From: Sedimenticola sp.
Lineage (GTDB): Bacteria; Pseudomonadota; Gammaproteobacteria; Chromatiales; Chromatiaceae
Length of the DNA: 58,024 bases
Direction: 5' to 3'
Assembly (NCBI GenBank): GCA_026984735.1
Contig: JALSRN010000030.1
Location: 1 to 58,024, forward strand
Each line of letters opens with the position of its first letter. Within the stretch, counting starts at the first letter, position 1. Under the pieces are notes generated by a model. It was not told where the DNA came from. It searched no databases and saw nothing but the letters and a program-made list of their open reading frames with translations. A program made the translations under genes and the position numbers. Positions 1-8,429 of this stretch are shown in pieces.

Positions 1-868
1 GGCGTGGCGATGGACACCGGCGCACCGCTCAAGCCGTTCAACTGCGCCAGCGTCACCTCCGTGGTCCCGATCCGGATCCGGTCCAACCCGTCCGCCGCAT
101 CGACCGTGAACTGCGCGCCGCTGAGCGTCTCTCCCTCGACGACGGTTTCGTGGCCCGCCACCGCCGCTCCATTGGCGTCGGGAATCAGAAGATTGACGCC
201 GTCGTTCGCGCCCGTGATCGACACCGTCACCTGCGCCGTGCTGGCATCGCCGTCGGCGTCGGTGATGGTGTACGTGAAAGTGTCCGTCACCACCTGCCCC
301 GCCGAAAGCCCCTGCACCGCGCCGCTGCCGTTGTTCAGCTGATAGGTCGCATGCCCCCCGGCGTCCACCGTCAACGTCCCATAGACGCCCGCCACCGCAA
401 CGCCCACCTGACCGCCGGCGCTTCCGACCACCCCCGCAGCCACGCCCGTCACCGTCACCGGACCGTCCACGTTGAGCTGATCGTTGCCCAACAACGCAAT
501 CGACTGCGAAACGACCGCGTCCTCCTGCAAACCACCCACCGCGTCGTCTTGGGCCACCGGCACCGTGTCGGCGATGAGAATCTCCAACTGGGCGCTGGCC
601 GCGTCGCCGTCCCGGTCGATGGCCGTCACCGCAATGCTCTCCACCACGTCCCCGCCGCTGTGGTCCTGCGCCGTGGGCGTGTAGTCGTAGGTCACCACTC
701 CCGTGGCAGCGTCATAGCCGGTCAGCGTCAACACACCCCGCGGCGTGGCGATGGACACCGGCGCACCGCTCAAGCCGTTCAACTGCGCCAGCGTCACCTC
801 CGTGGTCCCGATCCGGATCCGGTCCAACCCGTCCGCCGCATCGACCGTGAACTGCGCGCCGCTGAGCG
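1..868. repeat. Tandem 741-nt (247-residue) coding repeat in the adhesin
   Basis: Positions 1-127 are reproduced without mismatch at 742-868. The period is 741 nt, exactly 247 codons, so the reading frame is kept. Divergence starts abruptly at 128/869. This is the first repeat junction of the adhesin; further copies probably lie left of the window. Near-perfect identity between units suggests recent duplication or gene conversion. Confidence 0.9.
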
Positions 869-1490
869 CCTCTCCCTCCACCACCTGTTCCCTCCCTCCG
901 GCGATGCCGCCATGAGGCACGGAGACGGTTGGGAAAACCCGCGGTGCGCTTCCTTGCTCGTTCAATGGAGCGAAAACGGGAAACGGCTCTCTCTCGTTCT
1001 CTCCGCCGCCGCCCCTCAGTTGGTCGGAAGGGGGATTCTGTCCGTCCATGCGAAAATGTAGAGGCCGCGACCCTTCTTCGATACGAGGATCGTAAGAGCC
1101 ACGTTCCAGAATATGGTCTCCCTCTTCCCGGGTGAGAGTGATGCTTCGGGTGAGGGAGAAGTCGAGCGGTTTCAAAACTTCATGCTGGCGGGGAACCTGA
1201 TAAAAACCGTGGCTCTCCTGCTGCGCCCCCCTGGAAACGCCTTCCTCGCCGGACGAATCGGCGGCGGCTCCATCCTCCTGCGCGCCGGGTCGCGCGCCGG
1301 ATTCATCCTCGCCGAAGCCGGAGAGCCAGCGGGTACGGCCCTCCTCGTCCTTCACGAGAATCCTCGAGCCGGGCTGGAACGACAGTACCGCCCCTTCGGC
1401 GACGGCATCGCCGGCATGGAGCGGTTTCGCTGCGTTTTCTGCGCTGCGGAGCGTCACTTCTCCTTCCACCCGAAGAATCACGAATTTCAT
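1..1490 (-). CDS. Giant type I-secreted adhesin with N-terminal retention-like module (partial)
   Basis: N-terminal ~496 codons of a large repetitive protein that continues beyond the left edge, so the C-terminal secretion signal is not seen. Residues 1-60 (starting MKFVILRVEGEVTL, with a later HAGDAVAEGAVLSF stretch) resemble the short beta domain that holds LapA/BapA-type adhesins in the outer-membrane pore. An acidic, Gly/Ser-rich linker follows to about residue 200. Then come Ig/VCBS-like repeats with motifs such as VVEGE, TYDYTPTAQDHSGGD, DRDGDAA and TDADGDA, typical of calcium-binding extracellular repeats. I chose the ATG at 1490 because AGGGGA lies 6 nt upstream. The gene is the last member of the operon that encodes its own TolC/ABC/HlyD exporter. 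Expected role: surface attachment and biofilm. I see no clear LapG-type TAAG cleavage site in the linker, only an AAA at residues 75-77. Family assignment is fairly sure; the exact repeat class is not. Confidence 0.85.
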   Translation of the reverse strand, partial: MKFVILRVEGEVTLRSAENAAKPLHAGDAVAEGAVLSFQPGSRILVKDEEGRTRWLSGFGEDESGARPGAQEDGAAADSSGEEGVSRGAQQESHGFYQVPRQHEVLKPLDFSLTRSITLTREEGDHILERGSYDPRIEEGSRPLHFRMDGQNPPSDQLRGGGGENEREPFPVFAPLNEQGSAPRVFPTVSVPHGGIAGGREQVVEGEALSGAQFTVDAADGLDRIRIGTTEVTLAQLNGLSGAPVSIATPRGVLTLTGYDAATGVVTYDYTPTAQDHSGGDVVESIAVTAIDRDGDAASAQLEILIADTVPVAQDDAVGGLQEDAVVSQSIALLGNDQLNVDGPVTVTGVAAGVVGSAGGQVGVAVAGVYGTLTVDAGGHATYQLNNGSGAVQGLSAGQVVTDTFTYTITDADGDASTAQVTVSITGANDGVNLLIPDANGAAVAGHETVVEGETLSGAQFTVDAADGLDRIRIGTTEVTLAQLNGLSGAPVSIAT

Positions 1491-1562
1491 TTTTGTTCCC
1501 CTAGATCACCAAATGAGAGACCGACGATGCATGCAGAAGGCGGTTCGGCCGTCACAAAATTT

Positions 1563-2921
1563 TCATGGCTCCCGCAATGCATTTTCGAACAATTGTCCCA
1601 TGGGATAAAGCAGGTAGTCGAGCAAGCGGCGCTCTCCCACCTTGATGCCCACTTCAGCCATCATGCCCACCACGATAGGCTTGTCCGGCCCATAGCCCGC
1701 TTGTCGGGTTCTGATTCTCACCAAATAGAACGCCCGCCCTTGTTGGTCCACCAGCGTGTCCGGACTGACGCCGATCACCTCGCCGTCGAGCCCTCCATGC
1801 ACGGTATATCGATACGCGGTGATCTTCACCTGCGCCGGCAGACCGGGGCGTATGGGCGCTATGTCCTGAGGGCGGATGCGGGCCTCGATCTCCAAGACGT
1901 CGTCGCCCGGAACGATTTCAGCGACCGACCCGCCGGGATCCACCACTTCTCCCGGCGTATTCACCGCCAACCTCTGCACCCGACCGCTCACCGGCGCATA
2001 GATGCGGGTGTGCCGCGCCCTGTCTTCCAGTGCGCGCAACGCCTGCCTACGCGAGGTCAATTGCAACAGCGTCTCGCTGAGCTCACGACGCCAGCGGTTG
2101 CGGTACTCCGAAGCCACACTGGTCACGCGCTGTTCCGCTTCGGCGACCGCGGACTTCTGACGCGCCATGTCGGCCTTGTTCACTTCCAGGTCTCCTTTCA
2201 CTTCGGCCAGCTCCCGGCGCAACTTGAGCACTTCCAAATCGGATGCCGCGCCCTGCTTCAACAGAGGCTCAAGGCGTCCCAACTCCTCGCGAGTCAGCTG
2301 TAAAGAACGCTTGAGCTGGACGACGCGCGCTTTCGTGGATCGCAGCCTGTCGCGCTCCTGCTGCAATTTCTGCCGCGCCAGGGACAACTTTTCCTCGAGC
2401 TCCTGCTTTTCGTGGAGATAGCGCTCGTATTCGTTCTTCATCACCTCGGACCCTTTCTGGGGAAGATCCAAGGCTTCATCGTCGATCAAGGCTTTGAGCC
2501 TCGCCGCCTGCGCTTCCAACGATTGAATGTAGCTTCGATGCTCATCGAGGGTGGCGGCGGCCCGTACCGGGTCGAGCTCCACCAGAAGCTGCCCCTGCTC
2601 GACCCGCTCCCCCTCGTGGACCAATATCCTTCGCACGCGGCCGCCGTCCTGTGATTCCACCACTTTGAGATGACTGGAAGGAATCACCTTGCCGGCGCCC
2701 TGAACGACGATATCGACGACCGCCAGCCGCGCCCAGACGAGCGCCGCCGCAACCAGGAGCGCGATGAGATACAGCAGCAACCGGCCGCTGCGAGGCAATA
2801 CCTGCAGTTGCAGCCAGTCGGTATCGCCGCCCCAGTCCGCTTCCCCCGCTTGAAACTCTTTTTCATAGCCAAGAAGCCATCCCAAACGCTTGAAATGCCG
2901 GTCGCGACGCAAATCAAGCAT
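1563..2921 (-). CDS. HlyD-family membrane fusion protein of type I secretion
   Basis: 452-residue periplasmic adaptor that should link the inner-membrane ABC exporter to the TolC-like channel. After a short cytoplasmic tail there is one membrane segment (LLLYLIALLVAAALVWARL, around residues 58-76). A barrel/lipoyl segment follows, then a long Glu/Arg/Leu-rich coiled-coil hairpin (about residues 130-290), then the returning lipoyl half (APVSGRVQRLAVNTPGEVV), and a C-terminal end with VGMMAEVGIKVGERRLLDYL, typical of LapC/HlyD. I place the start at the ATG at 2921, which has AGAGGA upstream and overlaps the end of the ABC gene by 8 nt. An upstream in-frame extension to 3011 has no family similarity. 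The adhesin gene follows after 72 nt. Confidence 0.92.
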   Translation of the reverse strand: MLDLRRDRHFKRLGWLLGYEKEFQAGEADWGGDTDWLQLQVLPRSGRLLLYLIALLVAAALVWARLAVVDIVVQGAGKVIPSSHLKVVESQDGGRVRRILVHEGERVEQGQLLVELDPVRAAATLDEHRSYIQSLEAQAARLKALIDDEALDLPQKGSEVMKNEYERYLHEKQELEEKLSLARQKLQQERDRLRSTKARVVQLKRSLQLTREELGRLEPLLKQGAASDLEVLKLRRELAEVKGDLEVNKADMARQKSAVAEAEQRVTSVASEYRNRWRRELSETLLQLTSRRQALRALEDRARHTRIYAPVSGRVQRLAVNTPGEVVDPGGSVAEIVPGDDVLEIEARIRPQDIAPIRPGLPAQVKITAYRYTVHGGLDGEVIGVSPDTLVDQQGRAFYLVRIRTRQAGYGPDKPIVVGMMAEVGIKVGERRLLDYLLYPMGQLFENALREP

Positions 2922-5079
2922 GGGAACGTCCTCTGGGGATCTGCTCGATGCGCCCTTTTCTGAGCGCGTCCAGCACCTCCAGGCGCGGACCGTCGGCCAC
3001 GATTCGTCCACCCTCCAGCACCACCACCCTTTCGACCAAGTCGAGCAGCGCGCTGCGGTGGGTGATCAGCACCAGGGTGCGGCCCTCCACCCACTCGCGA
3101 AATCGCCGCAAGAAACGCGCTTCGCTGGATTGGTCCATCGCTCCCGTGGGTTCGTCGAGAACCAGCATCCTCGGATCCTGCAACACGATCCTCGTCAAGG
3201 CCACCGCCTGCCGCTGACCGCCGGAGAGATTTTTTCCGCCTTCGCCCACTTCCAGCCGATACCCGTGGGGATGCCGGCTGACCCATTCATCCAGCCCCGT
3301 GATCTCCACCGCTCTCTGGAAGGCATCGGGATCCACCCCTCCCAGGCCCAAAGTGAGGTTGTAGTGCAGCGATCCCCGGAAAAGGATGGGCTCCTGCGCC
3401 ACATAACCGATCTGACGGCGCAGCTGCGGAGGCGGCAGCGCGCCCTGGTCCACTCCATCGAAAAAGATGCGGCCCGAGGTGGGCCGGTAATGCGCCATAA
3501 GCAGACGAGCCAGCGTGGTCTTTCCCGATCCGGAGCGCCCCAGGACGGCGATGCGCTCGCCCGGCTCCGCCTTCAAGAACAGTTGGTGCAGCACGTCCCG
3601 TTCCGTTTCGGGATATTGAAAAGACACTCCCTCCAGTCGCAACCCACCGCGCAGGGCGCACCCCTCCTGAACGAGGGACTCTTCGCCGCCGGCGATCTCC
3701 TGAGGCAGATTCATCACCTGTTCGAGAGCCGCCAGCGCCGTGTGCGCATGATGGTACTGGACCATCAATCCGGCAGCCTGGGAAATGGGCGCCAGCGCCC
3801 TCGATCCCAGCATATAGGCGGCAATGAGCCCCCCTACGGTGACAGCCTGCAACTGAATGAGGTGGACGCCCACGGCCACCAGAACGAGCAGGCTCATGTT
3901 CTGCATCCACAAAGCGCCGTTGCTCAGAGAAGCCGTCCAGAACCTGATCTGGGTTCCGATTCTCGCCAGAAAGGCGACCAGGCGTTCCCATTCGCCCTGA
4001 ACGCGGCCCTCGGCTCCGAGCGATTTCAAGGTTTCCAGCCCATGCAGCGACTCCACCAGCATGGCGTTGCGTTGGGCTCCCGCCCGATAGCTGGTCTCGG
4101 TCAAGCGACGCAACTTCCCTTGCAACAGCCAGCCATGAATCAGTATGAGAACGGCGCCGACCGCGAGGGGCACCGCCAGCAATGGCGAGATCAGGGTGAC
4201 GACCGCCAGAAACAGCAGGGCGAACGGCAGATTGATGAGAGAGACCAGGCTGGCGGAAGTGATGAACGCCCGCAACTGCTCGAAGGAGTAGAGGTTGGTG
4301 GCGAACGCCCCTGTCGATTTTGGCCGCGCCTCCATGCGCATGCCCAGCACTTGCTCCATGAGTCTGGCCGAGACCCGGGTATCCACCAGGGCCGCGACGC
4401 GGTCGATGAACACCACTTGCAGAAGACGAACCGTCAGGTCGAAAAGAAAGACCACCAGCAAGCCGCTTGCCAGCACCCAGAAGGTGGCCATGGCCCCGTT
4501 GGGAATGACCTTGTTGTAGACGATGCGCATGAAAAGAGGCGTCGCCAGCGCAAACAAGTTGATGAGGACGGCGGCCAGGAAGATGTCCCGATAAAGTTTT
4601 TTGTAATCGCCGATTACGCTCCAAAACCAGTGCCCCAGCCGCTTTTTGTGAATTTCATCGGAGTGGGCGTCCAGTTTGACCAGAGGACGCAGGTAGATGG
4701 CGCGGCCCCGGTAGTCGGCCGCCAGTTTGTCCAGAGGAACCTCCTCCACCGCGTCGCTCAAGGCCGGGTAACTCACCTGTCCCCCTTCCTGGGTCAGGCG
4801 ATGGAGCACGCAGGCTCCATTTTGCTTGGTGAGAAGGATCACCGGAAACAGCCTGGGATCCAACCGCGCCAGCGGAACCGCGACGAGGCGGCACGCGAGC
4901 CCCGCGCGCGCCGCGCTTCTCTGCAACGCGATGGCGTCGAGCTCGCCGCCTTTGAGAGGCAGCCCATGGAGCAACCGATCCAAATCGACCTTTATTCCAT
5001 GAGCGGCGGCCACCTGACGGAGGCACTCCGCCAAGGGACTGTGGGGTCTCTCCCAGCCGAAGGGGCGTTGCGCCGACAC
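2914..5079 (-). CDS. Type I secretion ABC transporter, LapB-like, with C39-like N-domain
   Basis: 721-residue permease-ATPase that should export the adjacent adhesin in one step. Residues 1-140 form a degenerate C39 peptidase-like domain: the usual catalytic Cys context is missing, so it is probably a substrate-docking domain rather than a protease. Six membrane helices follow (about 165-440). The nucleotide-binding domain has Walker A GRSGSGKTT at 514-522, signature LSGGQ at 618-622, Walker B MLVLDE near 638-643 and the switch His in LITHR. The start is GTG at 5079, 14 nt after the stop of the TolC-like gene, with a GGGG tract upstream. This architecture is the LapB/RtxB class associated with very large adhesins. 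Confidence 0.93.
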   Translation of the reverse strand: MSAQRPFGWERPHSPLAECLRQVAAAHGIKVDLDRLLHGLPLKGGELDAIALQRSAARAGLACRLVAVPLARLDPRLFPVILLTKQNGACVLHRLTQEGGQVSYPALSDAVEEVPLDKLAADYRGRAIYLRPLVKLDAHSDEIHKKRLGHWFWSVIGDYKKLYRDIFLAAVLINLFALATPLFMRIVYNKVIPNGAMATFWVLASGLLVVFLFDLTVRLLQVVFIDRVAALVDTRVSARLMEQVLGMRMEARPKSTGAFATNLYSFEQLRAFITSASLVSLINLPFALLFLAVVTLISPLLAVPLAVGAVLILIHGWLLQGKLRRLTETSYRAGAQRNAMLVESLHGLETLKSLGAEGRVQGEWERLVAFLARIGTQIRFWTASLSNGALWMQNMSLLVLVAVGVHLIQLQAVTVGGLIAAYMLGSRALAPISQAAGLMVQYHHAHTALAALEQVMNLPQEIAGGEESLVQEGCALRGGLRLEGVSFQYPETERDVLHQLFLKAEPGERIAVLGRSGSGKTTLARLLMAHYRPTSGRIFFDGVDQGALPPPQLRRQIGYVAQEPILFRGSLHYNLTLGLGGVDPDAFQRAVEITGLDEWVSRHPHGYRLEVGEGGKNLSGGQRQAVALTRIVLQDPRMLVLDEPTGAMDQSSEARFLRRFREWVEGRTLVLITHRSALLDLVERVVVLEGGRIVADGPRLEVLDALRKGRIEQIPRGRSHA

Positions 5080-5093
5080 CCGCGAAACCCCGG

Positions 5094-6506
5094 TCAGCGT
5101 TCAGCGAAATAATCGGGAGCGGGTGGACAACTGGTCAGTTCGAGCCCTTGAGGAGGTTCCAGATCCTGGACCCTGGCCGGTCCCATCTCTTGTATTCCAA
5201 GATCACCGGTCAGTTCTCCCATGGCCGACAGCAGGCGCGCTCTGGCGATTTGAAGATCCGTCTCCACGCTGATGAGGGTACGTTCCGCTTGGTAATATTC
5301 GTTTTCCTGATCGAGCAGGTCCAGCAGCGTTCGGCGGCCGATGCGAAACTGCCGGTAATAGTTGTCGCGGGAACGTTTGGCGAACTTTACGCGCTCTCGC
5401 AGGTACTTGAGTTGGTTTTCGAGGCTGCGGGTGTCGTTCCAGGCGACCAAATACTGTTGTTGCAAATTGCGGCAGGCCAAAAGGCGGAGGTCTTGGGCTT
5501 GCGCCAGAGCATGAACCGCTTTCTGCTCGCGCGCCTGATCGGAATAACCGCGAAAAAGGTTGTAGCGCACCAGAAGGCCGATTCCGGCATCCCGTTCATG
5601 ACCGTCCCGTCCATCCTTTCCCCAGGACTTCTCCACCGAGCCGACCAGATCGACGGTGGGCCGCATGCGCGCTTTTTGCTCCTCGATGCCGTATTTGGCG
5701 GCATAGATGCGCTCCACGTTCGCCCGCAGCCCCGGATGGGTGGCGTAGGCCCGATCCAAGCCCTCCTTCACTCCGCCCGGCAACAGCCGCCGATCGACCT
5801 TGAACATCGCCATGTCGGGTTCGGGCGCATGACCGACGATGCGGTTGTACCGCGCGCTCACGTCGTGAAGGTTCGCTTTTTCGGTTTGTACGTTGATTCG
5901 GGCCAGTTCCAGCCGCGTCGATGCGAGATCCAGATCCACTTTGTGGCTCACTCCCCGTTCGACGCGGGCCGAAATCAGCTTCCACAGTTTTTCGTGACGT
6001 TCGAGGTTCTCTTGCGCTCGCTCCAGCGTGCGTCGGTACCGAACCACGTCGAGATGGGCCCGCAAGGTCTCCAACGCGACGTTTTCCATCGTGTTGAGAA
6101 GGTCCAGCCGTTGTGCTTCGGCCAAGTGGCCCGTTTTCGCCACGGAGCTGGTGGTGCCGAGTCCGTCATAGAGATTCTGCAGCAGCGACAGACGCACCCG
6201 CTGTTCATCGTAGTCGATGTCTCTGGAGGGCACCCCGTGATAATTCTCTTTCAACCAACGGTAACCCGCATAGGCTTCCGCATCCAGTCGCGGATAGTAA
6301 CGGCCCTTTTCCACCGACCTTCCTTGAAGGAGCTGGGAAAACTGTTCACGACCCGCCTTGACCTCCGGGTTGTCGCGAATGGCTTGTTCGACGGTGGCGA
6401 CCACCTTTGCTGGAAAGCTTTCCTGCGCTGCTGCCTCTTGGGTGGAGCAAAGCAGGGACGAGGTAAAAGCGAAGATCAAAGGCACGCCGTATTTTCCGAG
6501 GCTCAT
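5094..6506 (-). CDS. TolC-family outer-membrane channel of type I secretion
   Basis: 470-residue outer-membrane factor. It has a signal peptide (about residues 1-27, ending near AAAQES) and then two homologous alpha-helical halves rich in Gln/Arg/Leu. Family landmarks include AIRDNPEVKAGREQ near the mature N-terminus, YDGLGTTSSVAKTGHL, and GRRTLLDLLDQENEYYQAERTLI near the C-terminus, typical of LapE/AggA-type type I secretion channels. It is the first gene of the operon, with AAGGGGGA upstream of the ATG. Together with the next two genes it forms a complete tripartite exporter for the adhesin at the left edge. Confidence 0.92.
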   Translation of the reverse strand: MSLGKYGVPLIFAFTSSLLCSTQEAAAQESFPAKVVATVEQAIRDNPEVKAGREQFSQLLQGRSVEKGRYYPRLDAEAYAGYRWLKENYHGVPSRDIDYDEQRVRLSLLQNLYDGLGTTSSVAKTGHLAEAQRLDLLNTMENVALETLRAHLDVVRYRRTLERAQENLERHEKLWKLISARVERGVSHKVDLDLASTRLELARINVQTEKANLHDVSARYNRIVGHAPEPDMAMFKVDRRLLPGGVKEGLDRAYATHPGLRANVERIYAAKYGIEEQKARMRPTVDLVGSVEKSWGKDGRDGHERDAGIGLLVRYNLFRGYSDQAREQKAVHALAQAQDLRLLACRNLQQQYLVAWNDTRSLENQLKYLRERVKFAKRSRDNYYRQFRIGRRTLLDLLDQENEYYQAERTLISVETDLQIARARLLSAMGELTGDLGIQEMGPARVQDLEPPQGLELTSCPPAPDYFAER

Positions 6507-6824
6507 ATGGTGTTCCCCCTTAAAACCCGTGATTCAGAATTCAGTTTTTATTTGCCCCTCCGGCGCCCGAATGCAAAATCGAGACAATAGAGAAAGCATC
6601 TTTTGGTCGTATCCACTGATGCGGCGAAGCGGATGCCATCCCGCCCGTGCCCGCCATCCATCGAGCCCTTCAATCCAGGAACCTAGACGGCACGGCAGAG
6701 AAAAAGCCGGCGACGAAACCGGCCTTGAGCAGCGCGGGTGACCGCAAAACGGCCAAAATCATAAAGGATGCTTGAATTTTCGATCAAGCAATTTAATCGA
6801 AGAATGGGAGGCGAACCGGTTCCA
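6507..6824. other. Intergenic region upstream of the type I secretion operon
   Basis: 318 nt without a credible gene. The part next to 6506 should hold the promoter of the secretion operon. It has an AT-rich stretch (about 6520-6600) between GC-rich flanks, but I cannot assign a confident -35/-10 pair. A terminator lies at 6701-6724. An inverted repeat with TTCGAT/ATCGAA arms lies near 6778-6800. Confidence 0.5.
6701..6724 (-). terminator. Rho-independent terminator downstream of the HIT gene
   Basis: On the minus strand a GCCGG stem, a TTTCGTCG loop and a CCGGC stem are followed by TTTTT. It lies about 100 nt after the HIT stop codon and upstream of the secretion operon, so it would separate the two transcripts. 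Confidence 0.65.
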
Positions 6825-7169
6825 TCATCCTGGCGGCCACCCCATGGGCCGGCCGCCCAGCAAATGCAGATGGATATGAAAGACCGTCTGCCCCGCCTGG
6901 GCGTTGCAGTTGAGCACGGTGCGGTAGCCCGCCTCGGCGATACCTTCCTTCATGGCGATCTCTTTCGCCACCAGATGGAGCCGCCCCATCAATTCGGCAT
7001 CCTCCTCCCGAAGATCGTTGGTGGTGGGAATGTGTTTTCTGGGAATCACCAGGATGTGCACCGGCGCCTGGGGGTTGAGGTCTTGAAAAGCCACCACCTG
7101 ATCGTCTTCGTAAACGATCTCCGCCGGAATCCCGCCCTCGGCGATTTTGCAGAATATACAGTCACTCAT
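6825..7169 (-). CDS. Histidine triad (HIT) family hydrolase, HinT-like
   Basis: 114-residue HIT protein, expected to hydrolyse purine nucleoside phosphoramidates such as AMP-lysine. It begins MSDCIFCKIAEG, with the CxxC pair usual in this branch, contains HILVIPRKHI in the middle, and ends with the catalytic HIHLHLLGGRPMGWPPG, where the histidine triad is complete. I chose the ATG at 7169 because the family starts there and AAGGATGA lies just upstream; the in-frame extension to 7247 is low-complexity. Length is normal. It stands alone, bounded by a repeat cluster on one side and a terminator on the other. Confidence 0.93.
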   Translation of the reverse strand: MSDCIFCKIAEGGIPAEIVYEDDQVVAFQDLNPQAPVHILVIPRKHIPTTNDLREEDAELMGRLHLVAKEIAMKEGIAEAGYRTVLNCNAQAGQTVFHIHLHLLGGRPMGWPPG

Positions 7170-7319
7170 GGCGTCATCCTTTTGTTTTTTCGGTTCACTC
7201 CAGTTCTTTGCGACTCTTTTGCGCCCTCTTGGTCGGAGCCGGGGCATGGAATCACTCTAGCTGGATTCCCGCCTGCGCGGGAATGACGATTCTCGTTTGA
7301 GCCCAGCTACCTCCCTTTT

Positions 7320-7361
7320 CGTCATTCCGGCTGGAGCCGAAGGCGGAGAGCCGGAATCCAG
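7320..7361. repeat. Dispersed 42-nt imperfect palindrome, copy A
   Basis: The core runs cgtcattccggc...gccggaatccag, with arms ATTCCGGC/GCCGGAAT. It occurs again at 14601-14642 and 29341-29382 with one or two differences. Around this copy (about 7258-7432) are further related fragments (ggattcccgcc, gcgggaatgacgat), so the gap between the HIT and recR genes is a small cluster of these intergenic repeats with no gene. Confidence 0.85.
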
Positions 7362-7485
7362 AAAACCGGTTCTTCTCGATATTCCCGGCTCCCCGCCTAC
7401 GCGAGGAGAGGCTGCGCGGGAATGACGATTTCTTTCGTACCGCAAACGCCGGCCCATCCGTCCTTTTATCGAAACGGAAACGCCG

Positions 7486-8082
7486 TCAAAAGACCTTGCG
7501 CCTGCCGGAAAAGGCGTGCGCCAGGGTGCCACCGTCCACATATTCCAACTCACCCCCCAAAGGCACGCCGTGGGCGATGCGGCTGCAGGCGATTTGCCGC
7601 TGGGCGGCCATGTCGGCGATGTATTGGGCGGTGGCTTCCCCCTCCACCGTGGGGTTGGTGGCCAGGATCAGCTCTTCCACTTTCCCTTCATCGAGCTGAC
7701 GGGCCAGAAGATCGAGACCGATCTCGGCCGGCCCCAGGCCGTCCAGCGGCGACAGCCGCCCGCCCAGCACGAAGTAGCGACCGCGGTAGCCGGTGGCCTG
7801 TTCGATGGCCGCCACGTCGGCCGGCGTCTCCACCACGCAGATCTGGCCGGCGTGCCGCTTGTCGCTGGCGCAGATGGCGCAAAGCTCGGCTTCGGTGAAG
7901 GTGCGGCAACGCCGGCAGCGGCCGATCCTCTCCATCGACTCCTCCAGCACGCGGCCCAGCCGCCGCCCTCCTTCGCGGTCCCGCTCCAGCAGGTGGAAAG
8001 CCATCCGCTGGGCCGACTTGGGTCCGACCCCCGGCAGGCAGCGGAAAGCTTCGATGAGTTGCCGAAGGAGGTCGTCGGCCAT
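7486..8082 (-). CDS. recR: Recombination mediator protein RecR
   Basis: 198 residues, full length. RecR works with RecF/RecO to load RecA on gapped DNA. The N-terminal helix-hairpin-helix is [11 protein letters not shown] (16-26). A C4 zinc finger has Cys at 56, 59, 68 and 71. The Toprim domain begins near [10 protein letters not shown], with acidic residues and the conserved [15 protein letters not shown]. The C-terminal end [20 protein letters not shown] is typical. It starts 2 nt after the ybaB stop codon and is the last gene of the dnaX-ybaB-recR operon. Confidence 0.97.
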   Translation of the reverse strand: MADDLLRQLIEAFRCLPGVGPKSAQRMAFHLLERDREGGRRLGRVLEESMERIGRCRRCRTFTEAELCAICASDKRHAGQICVVETPADVAAIEQATGYRGRYFVLGGRLSPLDGLGPAEIGLDLLARQLDEGKVEELILATNPTVEGEATAQYIADMAAQRQIACSRIAHGVPLGGELEYVDGGTLAHAFSGRRKVF

Positions 8083-8083
8083 C

Positions 8084-8407
8084 TCAGAAAGGCAGCTTCA
8101 TGCCGGGCGGCAGGGGCAGGCCGGCGGTGAGGCCGCTCATCTGCTCCTTGGTCATCTCTTCGATGCGGTGGACCGCGTCGTTGCAGGCGGCGGCCACCAG
8201 GTCCTCGAGCATCTCCTTGTCGTCGCCGATGAGCGAGTCGTCGATCTCCACCCGGCGCACCTCGTGACGGCCGTTCATGGTCACCTTCACCAGGCCACCA
8301 CCCGACTCACCGGTTACCTCGGCCCGGGCCAGCTCCTCCTGGGCCTTGGCCATCTCCGCCTGGATCTTCTGGGCCTGCTTCATCAGGTTTCCCAAACCAC
8401 CTTTCAT
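8084..8407 (-). CDS. ybaB: YbaB/EbfC nucleoid-associated protein
   Basis: 107-residue dimeric DNA-binding protein of the YbaB/EbfC family. It begins [19 protein letters not shown], then has the [18 protein letters not shown] core and a C-terminal [15 protein letters not shown]. It sits between dnaX and recR, the usual order in proteobacteria, with a 22-nt gap from dnaX and a 1-nt gap to recR. Length matches the family. Confidence 0.96.
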   Translation of the reverse strand: MKGGLGNLMKQAQKIQAEMAKAQEELARAEVTGESGGGLVKVTMNGRHEVRRVEIDDSLIGDDKEMLEDLVAAACNDAVHRIEEMTKEQMSGLTAGLPLPPGMKLPF

Positions 8408-8429
8408 TTCATCACCTTATGTAAATTGG

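Noticed and set aside
1-868. Direct repeats considered as a CRISPR or mobile element
   Set aside because: The spacing is exactly 247 codons in frame within an adhesin coding sequence; there are no short repeats with unique spacers.
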